Of a stretch of DNA of 64,000 nt, positions 62,818 to 64,000 are shown piece by piece. The notes under the pieces were generated by a model, which ran no database searches, was not told the origin of the DNA, and saw only the letters and a list, made by a program, of their open reading frames with translations. Every line of letters begins with the position of its first letter. Position 1 is the first letter of the stretch. Made by a program: the position numbers and the translations under genes. The stretch is from Agromyces atrinae (GTDB lineage: Bacteria > Actinomycetota > Actinomycetes > Actinomycetales > Microbacteriaceae), in NCBI RefSeq assembly GCF_013407835.1, contig NZ_JACCBI010000001.1, positions 930,001 through 994,000 of the forward strand. The letters run 5' to 3'.

Positions 62818-64000
62818 GGGGCTGCCTCCAGCCGGGTCGTCAGCTGTAGGCGAGCGGCGAAGACCCACTCGTCGTCGATCGGGCCGGCTTCGACCGTTCC
62901 TCCGAGGAGGCGCGCTCGTTCCCGCGCTCCGACGAGGCCCAGGCCTCCCGTGAGTCGCGCGTCGCGCGTCGATGCCGCACCCTCGACGACGATCGCGTTC
63001 GTCACCGTGAGGCTGAGCGCGTTCTCGTCGATGTCGAGCACCATGATCACGCGCGCGCCCGGCGCGTGCTTTCGAACGTTGGTGAGTGCCTCGCGCACGA
63101 GGCGGGCGAGCGCGAGATCGATGTCTCCGCGGAGAGCACGGGTGTCGCCGCTCTCGGAGAGCGTGATGTCGATGCCGACCGCCCGCGCCTGCTCGACGAC
63201 GTCGCGCCAGTTCTCGAGGAGCATGCCGGGTGCGGCCGAGTCGCCAGGGTCGCGGAGTGCTCCGATCGTACGACGCACGTTGCCGATCGCGTCGTGGGCC
63301 GCGGTGCGCACCTGTTCGAGCGACTCCCGCACCACGGGGTCGTCGCCTCCGCCGCGCCGCAGCGCGATCTCCGACCGCAACGCGATGGCAGCGAGGTCAC
63401 CGGCGAGGACGTCATGGAGCTCTCGCGCGATCGCCAGGCGCTCTTCGGCGAGCGCCCGGGCCTGATCGGCGTCGACGGCGCGCTCGATCGCCTCGGCCCT
63501 CGCCCGCTCGCGTTCCGCCTCGACGCGCGGGGCGCGCACCGAGCGCCCCCACCACAGCGAGATGGCGAGGGTCATCGGGATCACCGCGAACGGTGCGACG
63601 AGCGGAGCGGCCGACGTCGCGAGCAGGAGCGCCGCGGCGAGAGCGGTCGCGGCAGAGACGTACCAGAGCACGTCGACGACACGGCGGTCGTCGTCGCGAC
63701 CCAGGAGGTAGACGAGGTCGGCGACGAGGATGAACGCCCCGATCGGCGTGGAACCGAAGACGATGGCGTCGGCCGCGACGAGCCCGACCGAGAGGGCGAG
63801 GCACAGCGTCGTCCGACGGAGGCGGAAGAGGTGGATGACGGCGAGCACGCCGATCAACGCGAGGTCGATGCCGACGGGCGCGTCAGGGGCCGCCGGCCGC
63901 CACTCGAGCGAGAATCCGAGGGCTGCGAGGATCATGCCGAGCGCCGCGTAGGCGACCGTGAGGAGGGTGTCGGCGTGACGACTCCCCCACTGCTTCAGTC
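62814..64000 (-). CDS. Two-component sensor histidine kinase (NarX/DesK type), 5' end beyond the window
   Basis: The visible part encodes at least 395 residues and remains in frame at the window edge (upstream residues LKQWGSRHADTLLTVAYAAL). It has several transmembrane helices in the first 150 residues, a HisKA_3 dimerisation domain with ARELHDVLAGDLAAI (phospho-His) and a HATPase_c domain ending GGLGLVGARERARLLGG. An internal start at 63935 would cut off one helix. It phosphorylates the adjacent response regulator. No sensory domain other than the membrane helices is seen. Confidence 0.9.
   Translation of the reverse strand, partial: LKQWGSRHADTLLTVAYAALGMILAALGFSLEWRPAAPDAPVGIDLALIGVLAVIHLFRLRRTTLCLALSVGLVAADAIVFGSTPIGAFILVADLVYLLGRDDDRRVVDVLWYVSAATALAAALLLATSAAPLVAPFAVIPMTLAISLWWGRSVRAPRVEAERERARAEAIERAVDADQARALAEERLAIARELHDVLAGDLAAIALRSEIALRRGGGDDPVVRESLEQVRTAAHDAIGNVRRTIGALRDPGDSAAPGMLLENWRDVVEQARAVGIDITLSESGDTRALRGDIDLALARLVREALTNVRKHAPGARVIMVLDIDENALSLTVTNAIVVEGAASTRDARLTGGLGLVGARERARLLGGTVEAGPIDDEWVFAARLQLTTRLEAAP

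Overview
The window comes from a high-GC Gram-positive actinobacterium. The 16S rRNA, the gene order and the codon choice point to the family Microbacteriaceae; I cannot name the genus. It has two parts joined at a tRNA-Pro gene near 18.52 kb.

Part 1 (1 to about 18.56 kb) is the right-hand portion of an integrated mobile element. Its left end lies outside the window. The right end abuts the 3' half of tRNA-Pro(GGG), where a large serine recombinase gene reads into the tRNA. The recombinase-proximal block (11.9-18.6 kb) is one long overlapping operon: a small basic protein, a TraG/VirD4-like ATPase, a replication-relaxation protein, two proteins that seem to share a domain (the second with an ArdA-like C-terminus), a 67-residue protein and the recombinase. 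Cargo to the left includes an MT-A70 adenine methyltransferase with a two-helix membrane protein, an orphan type IV pilin-like protein, a PD-(D/E)XK nuclease-like gene overlapping a possible uracil-DNA-glycosylase-fold gene, a DUF3846 protein, a ribbon-helix-helix-like protein and several small unknown proteins. The leftmost 4.2 kb looks decayed: a frameshifted HTH gene, a PD-(D/E)XK gene whose natural start codon appears to be ATA, a headless fragment of a large protein, and a second DUF3846 gene with a frameshift and an amber codon.

Part 2 (18.6-64 kb) is host chromosome. First come poxB, an ATGA-coupled glycosyltransferase/chitinase pair behind three 11-bp-spaced direct repeats, a divergent SDR/TetR pair around a perfect palindrome, and a DUF2252 gene. 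Then comes the conserved actinobacterial block, on the minus strand: tyrS, (rrn operon), repeat-rich TPR-like protein, HAD phosphatase, small protein, tlyA, nadK, recN, pyrG, Nudix, xerD, parA, scpA, scpB, rluB, tyrA, cmk, der. It matches the order known from Mycobacterium, but a complete rRNA operon (16S-23S-5S) sits between tyrS and the TPR-like gene, and steA/mctB-type genes are missing between recN and pyrG. To the right are a SatD-type regulator with its membrane partner, an LLM oxidoreductase, and the arginine operon argC-J-B-D-F-H followed by a 3-methyladenine DNA glycosylase that apparently starts at CTG. Upstream of argC are a leaderless promoter, a 24-codon arginine-rich leader peptide and two mutually exclusive hairpins, a good candidate for attenuation. 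The window ends inside a NarL-type two-component system.

No CRISPR array and no intact insertion sequence were seen. All family names come from motif recognition by eye, without database searches.
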